A DNA stretch of 64,000 bases, from contig CM073595.1 of assembly GCA_037074705.1 (NCBI GenBank), positions 74,076,139-74,140,138 on the forward strand. Direction: 5' to 3'. The notes under the pieces are model-generated. The model was not told the DNA's origin. It did no database searches and saw nothing but the letters and a program-made list of their open reading frames with translations. The translations under genes were made by a program, and so were the position numbers. This stretch comes from Zhengitettix transpicula. Its lineage: Eukaryota > Arthropoda > Insecta > Orthoptera > Tetrigidae. Shown piece by piece: positions 1 to 12,458 of this stretch (the stretch's first letter is position 1; every line of letters begins with the position of its first letter).

Positions 1-60
1 AAATAAATAACAGTTTACAAACAGTTTTATTATTTTATTTACAGTCAACCTGAATATTCA

Positions 61-86
61 CGCACGCACACACACACACAAACACC
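61..86. repeat. (CA)n microsatellite
   Basis: A run of CACA dinucleotides with one cgcacg interruption. The rest of positions 1-291 is AT-rich intron; I found no further MCT exon (TM10-12) there on the minus strand. Confidence 0.8.
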
Positions 87-291
87 GTCCTTCACCCAGT
101 ATATTATTGAAAATCAGTTAAGAATGTGCCGTGAAATCAACATAGAGGGTAGAATTTGCATTAATTCTAATGTTATATAATTCAAGTAAATAATTCAATT
201 GTATGTTGATTTATTTTATTACTTTAAAACTAGCAATATAAGGAGGTAAAATGAACAATAAAAATAGATTATCTATTTATAACAATGTTAC

Positions 292-3232
292 CTGTTGAAA
301 GTCCGAAGACGGCTGAATAAGCAAACAAATAGCTATCAGCTGTTGACAGTCCACTGAATATTGTTGCTATACCACCAATTGTGAGAGCAATATTATTAAT
401 GATGAGAGGGTTACTACCTTGGAAACTTCCTATTATACCACAACCAATCCTACCAATGGTATTTGTAATACCAATTGTTGATACCAACCATATGGCAAGT
501 GACTCATCCATACCATTCATTATTGCCCTGTCTGTAATTAAAATAAATTAACAATAAAATTTGTAGAATGAATTATGATTACAATGTTCTATAATGTTTT
601 TCATTATTTATATGGCTTTATCAAATTAAGTTCAAGTTATGATACAGATCATATACTCAAATCAATAAAATAAGCTACATTTAGGACATAGAATTTACAA
701 TTTACCAATTGAAAATTACCTCGTATATAAATAAATGGCACATAGAACCCCATCATTGTCAAGAAACCTGAAATTGACAGAAGCATAAAAGAAGGGCTTC
801 TTAGAAGTGACACATCAAGCATAGAACCTAATGTTCGTTGTACTGCAACTGGGCACAGTCTGCATTCACGTTCTTCCTCAATATCTTGTTTGGTTGGTAG
901 ATGACTGACTGATACATGATATCCCACTGAATTAGCCTGTACATAAATACAAACTATATTTTAGTTTTATGAAGTTATTACCAAACATATTCAAATAATA
1001 AAAGTTGACATTTTCAATTACATATTCATATATTATGTGTATATTTACTTTTAATAAAAAATGTTAAAGTTAATTATTTTGCATATTTGTGAAAAGTTTT
1101 CTTGCTTCAATATGAAGTTTAATCAAATTTAGAACTGAGTAAGAGGTAACCTAATCTTGTAAACTATTAGTTTATTATAAGCATTGTTCAAAATTAACTC
1201 CAAAATTACATATTTACTTAGGTTCCATCATGTAACTATATATTGTAATTTATCTCAATTAAAATTCCTACAAACAGGCACATATGCACAGCAGTTTAAG
1301 CATTTAGTTAAACATTGTACTTGTTTGGAAGATTCTGAAATATATTTTTGATATTTTCTGAACTATACCTGGGACGTATACTGTGAAAGCCGTGTAAGAC
1401 TTGCTCCAAAAAAGGCATCATCTCTGTATAATGGCCGAAAAGCAGCTGGTTGCTGTGTGCTTCGACTACTACATTCTGAAGTAGTACGTGTACGACGTGG
1501 CTTTTCATCATCGTGTGACACGGCACTATGCCGTTTCTGGTTGAGAGATGCAGCAGAAGCTCTCATGTTGTTGTTTCCACCAAGGCTAGTTGCAGATGCA
1601 TTCATATCACGGGCTAGTTTAATTCGAAGTAAAAGCGGTAACTCTGCGGGCTCTTTTGTTGAGTTCGGTGGAGCCTGTACTCTAATAGGTTTCAATGGAC
1701 GGAAGAGAGAACCGAACACAGCACAGTTTAACACAAACCCTGAAAATTGAAACTTGTGAATCTCGGTACATTGTATAGCTGATGATTTACAAGATTTTAA
1801 AACAATAGTTTCATATGTTTAATGTACCTTCAATATGTTTACGATAAGTTTATGACTGTGCCATAAATGTATGTACATGAGGACAATACTCCCGTTGTTT
1901 GGCCACACTACTTTACCATCCACTGAACTGTGATGATCATAATTCGAGGAACTATAATCTTGGTATACATATTTTAAAAATCTTCACAGCTTTTTTTTGT
2001 GGTAGAGAATTTAAAACAGCTGAGCTTAGATGAATGAATATCTCTCTTTTATAAATTCCTAAACATTCTGTCTGTGAGTGGAATCAAAAATAATAATCAT
2101 TTATCAAGTGAAAGTGATCGTTCATTAACATTACCTGCTTGAATCAATAAAGCTCCTCGCCATCCATATGAAGAGATAAGTGTGGACGAGAGAGGTGCTA
2201 TGACCATTGTTCCTATCCCAGAACCACAAACAGCAATTCCGGTAGCTAAAGCTCTCCAGCGTTCAAAGTAGAAACCAACAGCTATCACAGCAGGAACGTA
2301 TACCAAACCAAAACCTATCCCTAAAATATACATTCAAAAGTTTATGAAGAAGTTTCATTATTTTATATTAATTTATACAATAATACATGATGATCAAAGT
2401 TTTTAGCTAACTCTATAATTTATCCCTGATATTTATTAAAAGATAAGGATTGTAAATCAATAAGCAAGATTTCAGTTACTGAATTATATATTATTATTAC
2501 TGAATACTTTCTGTGAGAATTTACCTCCAATAAATCCATAAACAATGCACAGAAAGATGACACTTGTTGCAAAGTAGCTGATTACAAATGCCACACAGCC
2601 TAGAATACTGCCCATGATCGCAACTAGACGAAACCCATATCTGTTGGCCAGTGCAGACACAAATGGACCTGAAATGTTGAAAAAAGGAGAACACAAATAA
2701 TTTTTAATGTATAAATGTAATGGCAAGAGAAATGATAACCCAAATGTTACTAGACATTAATATTCTATTTTTATTGTATCCACCTTCATTTCGGAGAAGC
2801 AAAACCACAACTTCTTCCACTTAAATAACCAGGACAGATGTTTTGATTATGTTTGTTTGATCATTTTTGTCTCTTCGGTTTTATTTCTATTACTCATTTT
2901 ATTTTCACATTTGTTCGCGTTTATTATTGGGGAAGTACTTTCTTTGTACCTGCGATGAGGTAGAATCCGGAGAGCAAGGAACCAACGATGGCAACCTGCG
3001 CCTTGGACACGTGGAGGTCGTGGGCGATGTCACCCAGGAACATGCCGAAGGAGGATATGATACCGTCCACGACGAGGTTGCAACAAAAGCCAGCCGCCAT
3101 GACGACCCAGCCCCAGCCGCCGTCGGGAGGCACCATTGCGTACGTGGCCTCCACCTCCTCCGCGTCGCCGCCACCGTCGGCGTCAGCCTCGCCCTCCGCC
3201 TCACCGCGCCGCTCCGCCTCCGCCGTCGCCAT
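292..3232 (-). CDS. Monocarboxylate transporter-like protein (SLC16/MCT family), six exons, 3' end off window
   Basis: Membrane transporter of the MCT (SLC16) branch of the major facilitator superfamily; members move lactate, pyruvate, ketone bodies, amino acids or other solutes across membranes. Substrate here is unknown. Exons on the minus strand are 3232-2950, 2668-2525, 2320-2135, 1739-1369, 936-720 and 531-292; all introns are GT-AG and phases agree (1,1,1,0,1,1). Counting from the ATG at 3232, an acidic Ala/Glu/Asp-rich N-tail (1-36) precedes the family signature DGGWGW (37-42) leading into TM1. The second signature lies in TM4-5 at about 160-179 (YFERWRALATGIAVCGSGIG). A charged cytosolic loop (about 222-345) follows TM6. 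TM8 keeps the family arginine (TIGRIG); by my alignment the aspartate four residues earlier in MCT1 is asparagine. The reading frame leaves the window inside TM10, so TM10-12 and the C-tail are missing. Family assignment is firm; orthology to a particular MCT is not. Confidence 0.93.
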
Positions 3233-3239
3233 GCTGCTA
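3233..3239 (-). other. Tandem NAGNAG splice acceptor before the MCT ATG exon
   Basis: Read on the minus strand the sequence is TTTTTAGCAGCATGG, so TAG (3239-3237) and CAG (3236-3234) are both usable acceptors three bases apart. With the 26-nt exon at 21.6 kb both choices keep frame and differ by one serine. A T-rich tract precedes the site. It supports a spliced leader exon instead of transcription starting just upstream of 3232. Confidence 0.5.
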
Positions 3240-4146
3240 AAAATATAACAAATTTCACTCTCGACGTGGCTTAACAACAAAGTCCGATCGCTCCTTATCA
3301 GTCCATTTTTATCCTAATTAATATTAACGATCTGCCCTTTAAACAACGATTCTAAAATTAGTATTTTTGCCGAGGAACGCATACTTTGCAGAAAGATTCA
3401 AATCGTTTCGGAAGATTGGAATTGGAAAAGACTAAAGACTTTGGTTAACGCAAAGAAAATGAATACAAATAACAAAAAGAGAAAACACTTATATTTAACT
3501 AATTTCATTGAATTATAGAAATGCCAAATTATTCAGAAATATATTTTAATCAGATAAAAACAATAAAAATTAGCATGACGTATCGTTTCTTTTTGGAAAC
3601 TCTTCAGATGCTTACATAAAATTATTTTACAAATCTAAATATCTAAACATATTAAAAAATAAGATTTTATAAACGTAATATTCATAATACAATTACGTGA
3701 AAATTTTTCGAAAATTACTTACAATTTATTTCTTGATTAAAAATTTGCAGGAGGAAATTTGTGAACTCTTTCGCTTTACACACACATTGCAACAAAAATT
3801 GCCGTTATATACACATTGTTGTATAGCGTATTGTTGATATTTAAAATTAACAATGGAAAGCAAATGTTAACAATAAATAATAAAAATAATTTACAATAAC
3901 AAGGAATCATAAATTCTGTTTAAACGTTTAAAGTTACAATATAATACGTCTGTGTTAAAAATATACTAATTAGATAAAATAACCTTAATCACTTCATTTT
4001 GTCTGTCATTTGGCTATTTTATGTAATTAGTAAATTATCAGTTTCATTTTTAAATTTAATAGCCGAATTGTTGGATCTAATGTGCAACATTTAGCTCATT
4101 AGTCTTTGATGATGTTTACATTTATCTCAAATTTAGTTCTGCCAAT
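3240..4146. other. AT-rich start of the presumed first intron, no feature seen
   Basis: Very AT-rich DNA just upstream of the MCT ATG exon. No open frame, repeat or splice pair beyond the tandem acceptor is recognisable. Under the model above the whole span 3240-21623 is intron 1 and is filled by the transposons listed below. Confidence 0.5.
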
Positions 4147-4425
4147 CAAATGGTATATTTCCAGACATATATTCCTCATGAAAACGTAGCTACGAAGCCC
4201 TGTCTACAACGCCTACAAGTCTGTAACAGAAATTCTGAAACACCCTGCATAAATACAGGGGCGGACTTGAAACTGTGTGGTCCATTGCACCTTCGACAAT
4301 GTTTCTTGCGCGAATCAAAACCAGGAAACTTTTTTTTTTCCATCGATGGGGTGATAGAATTGATCCTAGACAAATTCTATCCTGCAAAAAAATTTCTGCC
4401 AAAGCCCGAAGGTGAATTTCTTAAG
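4147..4425 (+). repeat. Dispersed repeat family G, copy 1
   Basis: About 280 bp shared with 5556-5829, from CAAATGGTATATTTCC to ATTTCTTAAG. The copies differ by small indels and point changes. A short internal palindrome (GATAGAATT ... AATTCTATC) lies near 4352-4381. There are no terminal inverted repeats, poly-A tail or coding capacity, so the class is unknown. Both copies point the same way with about 1.1 kb between them; LTRs of one element were considered but the 3' end lacks the usual CA. Confidence 0.8.
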
Positions 4426-5555
4426 ATAAATTATGGTTATTTAAATTCAATAATTTTGAACGTTAAATTTCAAATTGTTATTATGTTGATCGATTCCAGT
4501 AATAAAAGTGCGTTTCGTTTGTCCGATATAACACGGGTTGCTATCTAAATGATTAATTTTGTGAATATCATTATATTTATCTAAAATGTTAATTTTATTT
4601 TAAATACTTTTGAATATTGGAATATTTAAAAATAACACGAGCACCATAATTATCAAGCAAGTCCATAAGTTTATATTGAATTTTTACAAAAAAGGCAGAA
4701 CTATAAAAATTAATTTATTATTAGGCTTTTTTACTAGTGAATTGTTAATTTCGTACTTAATTTTAATCAATATAATGTTGATAAATATGAAAATAAAATT
4801 TAATAGAAGAATATTAACAACTTTGTCATGATTATCTTTATGATACCACTGATGAAACAATTTGACTGTCTTTTCTACCATAGCTTTCTCATGGGACAAG
4901 GGATATTTAGACATGTAATTAAGGACTATTCCTGAAAAAGAGAAAATAATACAAGACAAAGAAATTACGTTGTGAAATTTGGATAGACAAAATATATAGA
5001 CGAGAAAAAGTGCTCCAAGTAATTATGTAAATGTTATCATTTAAAGTCAAATTGAGAGTAAGAGCTAGTGAATTGTTCATGAGGAAAAGCGTTGAATAAC
5101 AATCTGTTGCAGGGCAGATCAAGATAGTTAGCTTATAAAACTCTGGTTCGTCAGAAATTCGAGAGTAAAATATGATTATAAAACCTGAAAAATAATTTAC
5201 GTTGGAAAATGGTCGGTGAAAAAAATGAAATAGATGATTTCGAGTGGGAAATTATGGCAGGTGGAAAGCCCTGTTCTATTTTAAAATTAGATTACACGGG
5301 AAAAAAGCACGGATAAGCATTAGCGAAAAGATCACTTACGAGCACAAAGTAGAAGGATTATAAACTCAAAATTATAGCTGTCCCTATCGTGTACGGCTCA
5401 ATGATTGAATGACAACTGATGTGAACGCCGACTCAGCAGAACTGATTGTGAACACAAAACAGACGACATTAGCAGTCATCTTCAGCTCATTTTGTTTGCG
5501 TACCGTTAAACGGCAGATTTGAAATTGATTCGATCTTCAAACTTTTTTTTTCATC

Positions 5556-5829
5556 CAAATGGTATATTTCCAGACATAAGTTCGTCATGAAAACGTAGCT
5601 ACGAAGCCCTGTCTGCAACGCCTACAAGTTTGTAACAGAAATTCTGAAACACCCTGCATATACACATAAATACAGGGGCGGACTTGAAACTGTGTGGTCA
5701 ATTGCACCTTCGACAATGTTTCTTGCGCGAATCAAGACCAGGGAAACGACGGGGTGATAGAATTGATCCTAGACAAATCCTATCCTCCAAAATTTTTTTT
5801 TGTCAAAGCCCGAAGGTGTATTTCTTAAG
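5556..5829 (+). repeat. Dispersed repeat family G, copy 2
   Basis: Second copy of the 4147-4425 repeat, same strand. It has an extra tatacacataaa insertion near 5660 and lacks the poly-T run found near 4330 in copy 1. The 1.1 kb between the copies (4426-5555) is AT-rich and holds no recognisable gene. Confidence 0.8.
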
Positions 5830-6094
5830 CTACCAGCTAAATAAATGTGTTATGAGGCCCAGTTTATTTACCGTCTGAACACCTACCTGGAGTGTTGGAG
5901 AATTTTTCTCTCCCATAACTACTACTAAATTTACCCGAATTAAAAAAGAGCACCTGCTTTGCATCATCATTCAGGAGATGACAAAATATTTAATTTAATC
6001 TGGATGGTACCTAAGTGTAACTAAGTAGAACGTGGCCATTATTTGATTGCTCTGTCCCTACGAGCAAACCGGCAAACAAAATATACGTCAGTTT

Positions 6095-6255
6095 CTCTGA
6101 GGTTTTTCCTGAATCACATTTAGGCGAATGCCGGGTAAGAACCTTACACTACAGCCCGGGGGCCCTAGTCACCCCCTGGATACGCCATTTCCAATCTCTT
6201 CCTATGCTATTAAAGGGGAGAGACCACAACGTGGATACCCTCACGCAGCCTGTCA
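6095..6255 (+). repeat. SINE-like family F, 5'-truncated copy
   Basis: Matches the 3' portion of the copies at 23720-24155 and (reverse) 40481-40911: the GGTTTTTCCT...GGCGAATGCCGGGTA block, the GCCCGGGGGCCCTAG block and the TATTAAAGGGGAGA block ending at a GTAGCCTGT-like terminus. The 5' half is missing, as expected for a 5'-truncated retroposon. Confidence 0.75.
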
Positions 6256-7167
6256 TTCAGAATAAAAGGTAAGGTCCAGGGATCGATGCCTGACGGGACA
6301 AGAATCTTGCGGTGCGAAGCAGATTCCGTGGGTGGTTTCAAAAATCCGTCGTTGCTTATCGATGTCCTCATGTAGTAATATGCCTTCATGAATTTTGGTC
6401 GGGAACGTTTGAACACGTCCTTAGAAAATTACTGGAATAATAGTTTCGAGCGTCGAGAGATAAATGGACCCTGGAGAATAAACAGATGCATTATAAAGAT
6501 TAAGTTCTGTCTGCAAATTCGTTATGACATAGAGAGAGGACCAACTCTAGTTTCAGCGTTTGATTGATAGTACGAAGTTTTAAAATTTTGTTCAGATGGA
6601 CTAATCAGATCATTCTGAGGGGATGAACAACCTGTATCAGCTACATGCTGAAAAAGACGGCAGCGATGAAATTTTTCTGCGCGGACTTCCGAAACCACCG
6701 TCTTGATATTTGAGGGAGTCCCTTACGTCTCTTCTGAGTGTGTATTATTCCACGAATCACTTATGTCTCCTGGAAGGGCACCTACAGACAGCCTTGGAAA
6801 CAGGTCTTCTAAACTCTGGACGCAGGCCAAACTAAGCTCCATCTTAGGTACAAGAGCTTTTATTATGCGCAGCTCGCAAATTCAGAAATTTATTCAAGGA
6901 CGCGACTGCACGAGAGCTAAAAATAATATTACTCGTTTTGATAACTGCCGAAGACTGGCTCTATATCTTCAATTGCTGATACCTGGTAAGTGCACGACCA
7001 CATCAAACCGTGACGGTTGCACTTGAGAATTGGAATAGTTTTCTAAACGCTAAATAATTAGATGTTACAAAATATGAAATACACGAACTTGCGTCGAACC
7101 AAAAGTATCATGAAATTAAATTTATTTCAGAATAACGAGGTGAATAAAATTCAAAATTCGTATTTCT
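6256..7167. other. No gene recognised
   Basis: Contains an open frame at 6703-7026 (107 codons) with no recognisable motif and no matching splice signals. I treat it as chance. Nothing else is supported here. Confidence 0.4.
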
Positions 7168-7180
7168 CCCCCCCCCCCCC
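7168..7180. repeat. Poly-C tract
   Basis: Run of 13 C residues just before the LINE fragment. A similar run of about 15 C lies at 8030-8044. Both are likely length-polymorphic. Confidence 0.8.
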
Positions 7181-7199
7181 ACCCTCACCTCCTCCGTTA

Positions 7200-7370
7200 T
7201 ACTCAAGTGAATAAAGTAGTAGGTTTTATTTATAGAAATAGCAGCCGATATGGGCATAAATAATCATTGTATTGTACCATTGTCCGTCCAGTATTAGAAT
7301 ATTCTAGTGAAGTCTGGAATCCATATTGTAAGAATTCTATTGATATTATTGAAAAAACAAAAAAACAAAT
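7200..7370 (+). pseudogene. Non-LTR retrotransposon (LINE) reverse-transcriptase C-terminal fragment
   Basis: Plus-strand translation gives NKVVGFIYRNSSRYG followed by YCTIVRPVLEYSSEVWNPY and IDIIEKTKKQ. This is the characteristic (V/I)RP(I/V)LEY(A/S)S.VW.PY...I..IE segment after the RT catalytic core in Jockey/CR1-type LINEs. The frame breaks near 7235 and again after about 7365, and the N-terminal RT domains are absent, so this is a dead fragment. Weak LINE-like sequence may continue to about 7500. Confidence 0.7.
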
Positions 7371-7499
7371 AAGGTCCTCAGGTTGGTACAAAGTTGATTA
7401 TTTACTGTATTGTTATTATTTGTTAACGTCTCCTCATTTGTTTGGTTATAGATGTAATTATGTTTACTATACGGCTCCTATGAGAACTGCTACGTAACA

Positions 7500-9119
7500 G
7501 ATATTGACTTTCTAATACTAATTACAATGCTTTAAAAAGAACCTTAAATAAACTGTATATCGCATATGCCCTATGACTATTTTTCCTTTTGCATTTTTTT
7601 TGGTAATGAATATATTAAAGTGGAATGTTCACTTATTATAATAGCCCTCAGTCTGTAAATAAAGAAAATAGATTGATTTCTGGAAAACGAGCGCATGTGA
7701 AGGGACAAGATTGTGAAGGAAATTACAGATGCTTAAAGTTTTGGAAAAACCACGCCACGATGCCTTCTTTTCAAAAGTACGCATATTTCGTAAATCTGGG
7801 GATGATACAAAAATAACCTTCAATTTAACAACGGCCTACATCAGGGGTCATGATTAGACAGTACTTTAGAGAAAGCTCAGCGCACATTTCTTCGTTTTAT
7901 TTCCTAAATATATTACCAATTATAATTACTGGGCTGCTAATAAATTCATCGTTCCACTTTTAATTACGTTACGTAATTGTGTGGAAAGTGTGCTGTAAGA
8001 ACGGATTTCAGAGTTAAAATATTGCTACGCCCCCCCCCCCCCCCAGGTGCAATTATTACTTGTTAGCGAGAAAATGGAAGTTTACTACTTCGGTAATCAC
8101 TCTTGTGACGATGGCAGTCATTTATGTCATGAATCAATTTCCAATATTTGAGATCAAGCAAGAGCACAATTATGAGCTAAATTAAATGTTAAAAATCGTG
8201 TTGGAGAAGGGAGTTGAACCAGGGTGGACAATTCAGTTAATGGACGCGAAAGGAATGGCTGGACATGATTTCCGTGAATCGTAACTCGGACGTTGGTAAT
8301 TTCAGATCAAAATTTAATAATACGAATTATCGGTACCGTTCTCTTGTACCAGGATCTGTCGTAAAGAAGGGAAGCGGATGGGAAAAATACCTTGAAGTGA
8401 GGGATCAGGTAGGAAAGGACGACATTGGGTAAGAAGCTCTAACAGGAATAACGGTATCGAGTAAGGTGCGACGAATATGGGGTCAACAGAATTGCTTGCG
8501 CAGACCACATTGGCAGACATTGAAACCTTAGCCTGAAGTGTGTGGGAGATAAACGACTGAACGTATCTGTACGTCAGTATCTCGATCCCTTAGCTCATAA
8601 TTCAGAGAAGGAAGCTGCAGAAGGTTAAAAACAAGAAATTTGACCAGGATATTTATTTACTTCTAGAGTAATGAATCAGAGCTCTTTCAGGTATAGATTT
8701 ACTTCTGTCTTATCTGTGACAGGAAGCGTCTTCCCTGCAAAGATCGAGGGTCTTCCAAATTCTACAGCCCTGAGTGAACGTGCTCCTAGCAATTCTGTCT
8801 GTAACACGAGGGATGTGTTCTTGCCACACCCGTGGGCATAATTCACGGCAGATAATGGGGAGAGAACTGAATGATCAGCGCGGGGATGAGGGGAAAGGGT
8901 GCTGAAGGGTTTTCTAATCGGGAAAAAATCTCTGCCAGAAGAAGCGGAGGATTTTGCCGAGGAATTTATAGTGCGGTTTGGGGTGGCGGTGGGCGTGTTA
9001 GGGTAGGGAATGGGGGGAAGTGACCGGCTATTGTTTGGTCAGTTGCAAAGGAATTTGTCTGACCTGTCGAGCGGCTCGCAAAGGAAATTGTTCGTTCCCT
9101 ACACATCTTCCAAAAGCTA
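7500..9119. other. No gene recognised
   Basis: Short open frames only (up to 68 codons at 8314-8520, minus), none with a recognisable motif. The stretch 8550-9080 is somewhat richer in GC than its surroundings but shows no repeat match inside the window. Confidence 0.4.
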
Positions 9120-10150
9120 ACTTTAGGATAGTCCATGAATTTTCTGAACTTTTAACCATAGCCACGGCGCAATAAATGTCTCACTTGGGTGCTTCGAAAA
9201 ATTGGTTGAACTGTGAAGAAAAAGATTTTTTTATGATTTTTTATTTTTCAACGTAGACTCATCAAGGTCCCTCGCTTTACCAGCTTCTTTAAACTATAAA
9301 AAGCACTCCGCAAACTAGCGTTTCTCTCGAAAAAGCCATTTCTTTAGATTCGGGAAAAAGGAAATAAATCTGGGAAATATGGAGCCCGAGGAACAAATCC
9401 GTGGAGTTCAGCAGCAACAACTGAAGCTGTGTGATTGGATACAATGTGCTGGTGAAAAAATAACTATTTTACCTTGGCCAAAAATGGACGTTTGCTTTTA
9501 AGGGATTGCTTAAAGTGTTCCAATGGTGCTGTGTAATATTTTCCTGGGATTGTTTAGTCAGAGCCACGTCATAAGCGACAATGGTCACTGATGGAACTTG
9601 TTTCACATTGTCGGAACACTTCCATTCGACCCGTGGTTAGACTGATGCTTCGACTCAGTGAATCCAAGTTTCATCAACAGTAACAAAAGGTCACAAACCT
9701 CAGTTGAATTGCATTTAAAAAGATCCAGAAAGTGCTAAGAAATGCGGTTAAAAAGCTGACAGCCTTTTTGTACCATGAAACATAATGCGGACAGAACCTC
9801 GAAAAATGTTTGTAATCTCAGGATGCTACCGTGTTATTTTAATTCACGATATTTCAATATTGCTTGTAGATTTCTATGATTTTATCGTCGGTCATTACAG
9901 TTGCTGGACATCCTGGACGCTCACCGTCCAAAGTGGGGGTTGAATTCATCTGTAAGCTGGAATCGTTTAATGTCGAATCCGACTTTTATTTTAAAGCTGC
10001 TCGAATACTTCTCTTAATTTCAACAATCAAACAATTTAGGAAATACGGTAAAAGCTTCATGATTTCTCGCAGAAGTGAACTACGAATTTCCGTTTGTGCC
10101 GACTGGTGCCAGCTGTGACGGACCGAGAACTTTACGAACGATTCTCTTAC
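9120..10150 (-). pseudogene. Decayed mariner-type transposase
   Basis: Minus-strand translation, with frameshifts and stops, carries landmarks of mariner DD34D transposases in the right order: a GERPGCPATVMTDDKI segment near 9930-9880, the first catalytic aspartate in VTVDETWIH (about 9687-9658), and a degenerate SNHTASVVAAEL...PYFPDL segment near 9450-9380 that corresponds to the second and third aspartate region (normally HDNA..HTA...PPYSPDLAP). The low-coordinate end has AAAGTTCAGAAAATTCATGG on the minus strand, like a mariner 3' end. In-frame stops flank the DETWIH block, so the element cannot encode a working enzyme. It would lie within the presumed MCT first intron. Confidence 0.7.
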
Positions 10151-10779
10151 CCGAACACAGTTTAAAGTCTTTGTAAAAATTAGCTAATCTATGTGAATTA
10201 TATTTTAAACTACGAAAAATTCGCACGTGTAGCCACTAATATCGAAATGTTAACAACTTAATAAGAAACAATAATTTAATTCACTTATGTTTTCCTGAGC
10301 GTGAGTTAAAAAAAAAGGTTATCGCCAATTATATCAAGAAACAAGAAAGGTAATGCAAATCACAACATTTAACGATCAGTTTCTGCTGACAGATTAAGCC
10401 ACGTATTCTGCTAAATGTTTGCTGTCTTTTCACCTGTACTGATTCGTCATTCTCAAGGCTGGGCTGACATAATTCTTTTGTATTAAAGTTGCCAGCAAAT
10501 TTATTGTCACCTTTGTAGTTTACATTGTTAGTTGTTATTACTTTACGTATTAAAATCGAGAAAAAAAACATAAGCGCAGACTTCGAAACACAGCTGAAAA
10601 TTGAATTGAATTGAAAATGATCTGACCTCCTTACATCATGATATATAATGATTACAATTTAATAATGCAAATTTGTAATTTTTCGTTATGTTTTATTAAC
10701 TTTTATTTTCTGACTTATTTGTGTAATAATAATATGTAAATGCCATTTTTTTAAAAAATAACAAATTTTTCATATAATG

Positions 10780-10834
<55 letters not shown>

Positions 10835-10835
10835 A
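10780..10835. repeat. (CT)n(TA)n compound microsatellite
   Basis: Interrupted CT repeat passing directly into a TA repeat. Confidence 0.9.
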
Positions 10836-12458
10836 ATAATCAATGACAGAATTTTTATATTTAAAAAAATACAATTAAATTGACATGGAATGCGATATAT
10901 TTATGGCGTAAGTGAAATAATATTTTTTGGAAAAATATAATATTGGTATGGAGTTTAAAAACAATTCATCAGTCAGTTTAACAGCAAACTGCTGGAAATC
11001 GGCCTTCGAAATATCTCACAAAATTCTTCTGCGAATGTTTCGGCAACACACAAAACCCGCAAATAGAACATGGACTCGTCCATTAGATATGTTACATTAC
11101 GACATTCATCTACGATTTACATGGGTGAGTCGATAGTTTAGTAAAAACACAGTTAATGATATTCTCTTATGAAAAACGAAAATTTTTATTGAGGTCAATA
11201 AATTTGTTCTAGCAAGATTTCATTTTTCCCTCAGAGAAAAAGGCTTTTCTTTTAACATTGCATAATATTTATTTACAAAATAGATAACTTGATTGGAGGA
11301 ACATTTCTTCCCTTAAGCCAATTAATGGGGTTAGGAAACAAATAAAAAACACAAAAACCAATCCGATAAAAACTAGGGGATATGTTGGGAGGGACCTTTG
11401 CCAACGCAGCAACTAATGTGTATGCAGATATTTTTGAAGACAAGAAACGCGGCACTCATCACGCAAATTGTTTTTTTTTTTCAAATACAGAGCTTCATGC
11501 TGGATAATATGTACACGTTTATATCAGCAGTCTCATGATACCTTAAATTTCGTCTGAAGCAGCGCCCTTACGGTCACGTTAGTAATTATCAGGTAATAAA
11601 TGGTCTTGAGTGCCGGTGCAGAATTCCCATGAAATTATTACAGCTCAGGTCGTAGTTTGGCCGCAGTCCACTATTGTTTGTACCAAATATGTTTCATAAT
11701 TTCATTTCTAAGAAACGTGCAACGCCGCTCCCTTAAAATAGTTGTCAATAATAAAATGTTTATTGCATCCGAGGGAAAACTTTGAAAAAAAACCGTCACT
11801 CATATCCTCCATTTCGTGGAAATTCACCAGTCCTATCAATTCAACTATCGTTCACGAATTTGATCCTCAGCGGAGAGTTCAAAGTTGTCTGGAGCGATAA
11901 GACCACTTTCAACTTAAATGGCTCAATAAATTGACACAGTTATGAAAGGTTATGTAAGATTCGCATCTTAAACCGATAGGAGAGTGAAGTAACCAGGGAG
12001 CTACCATCGATGTTCCATTACTCGACGAGTTGTTTGGGAACCATTAATATGGTGCGACCTTTTCGTTGATATATATATATCGCGGTTTAGCTTCCTGCAC
12101 CATCCTTAAACTTCTCTCCTATCGATTTCTTTATTTGTGGAGAACATAAAAGCGAATATAGTTTATCTCATGACACCAGCAGCAGTTAATAACGTTACAG
12201 AGGAAATTGGATTTACAATGTCTCGCAGTTCATCGCGACCTGGTGTGTTTGGAAAGAAAATGTCATGAAATTAGGGTGGACGTGACAGTCACTTAATATA
12301 GTTATGATTTACCATATTTATAAGACAGGACTTGATTTAATTTTTTTCAATCCCCGTAATGTTACCCAAGAGAGTGCGTCAGCGTGAATATAAGTTAACG
12401 GGTTGGGAGTCGAAAATATGAGGCCAGAGTTTTCACTACGACCCAAAATCATACGGTA
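10836..12458. other. No gene recognised
   Basis: AT-rich DNA. The only structure noted is a short inverted repeat (CCGATAGGAGAG..GAAG near 11973-11990 with CTTCTCTCCTATCG near 12110-12124). No coding signal is supported. Confidence 0.4.

Noticed and set aside
2867..3274. Long plus-strand frames (135 and 86 codons) opposite the first MCT exon
   Set aside because: They are antisense shadows of the GC-rich Ala/Glu-coding exon, whose minus-strand frame carries the MCT signature DGGWGW.
4147..5829. Family G direct repeats as LTRs of one retrotransposon
   Set aside because: The internal 1.1 kb has no gag/pol, primer-binding site or polypurine tract, and the repeats do not end in CA.
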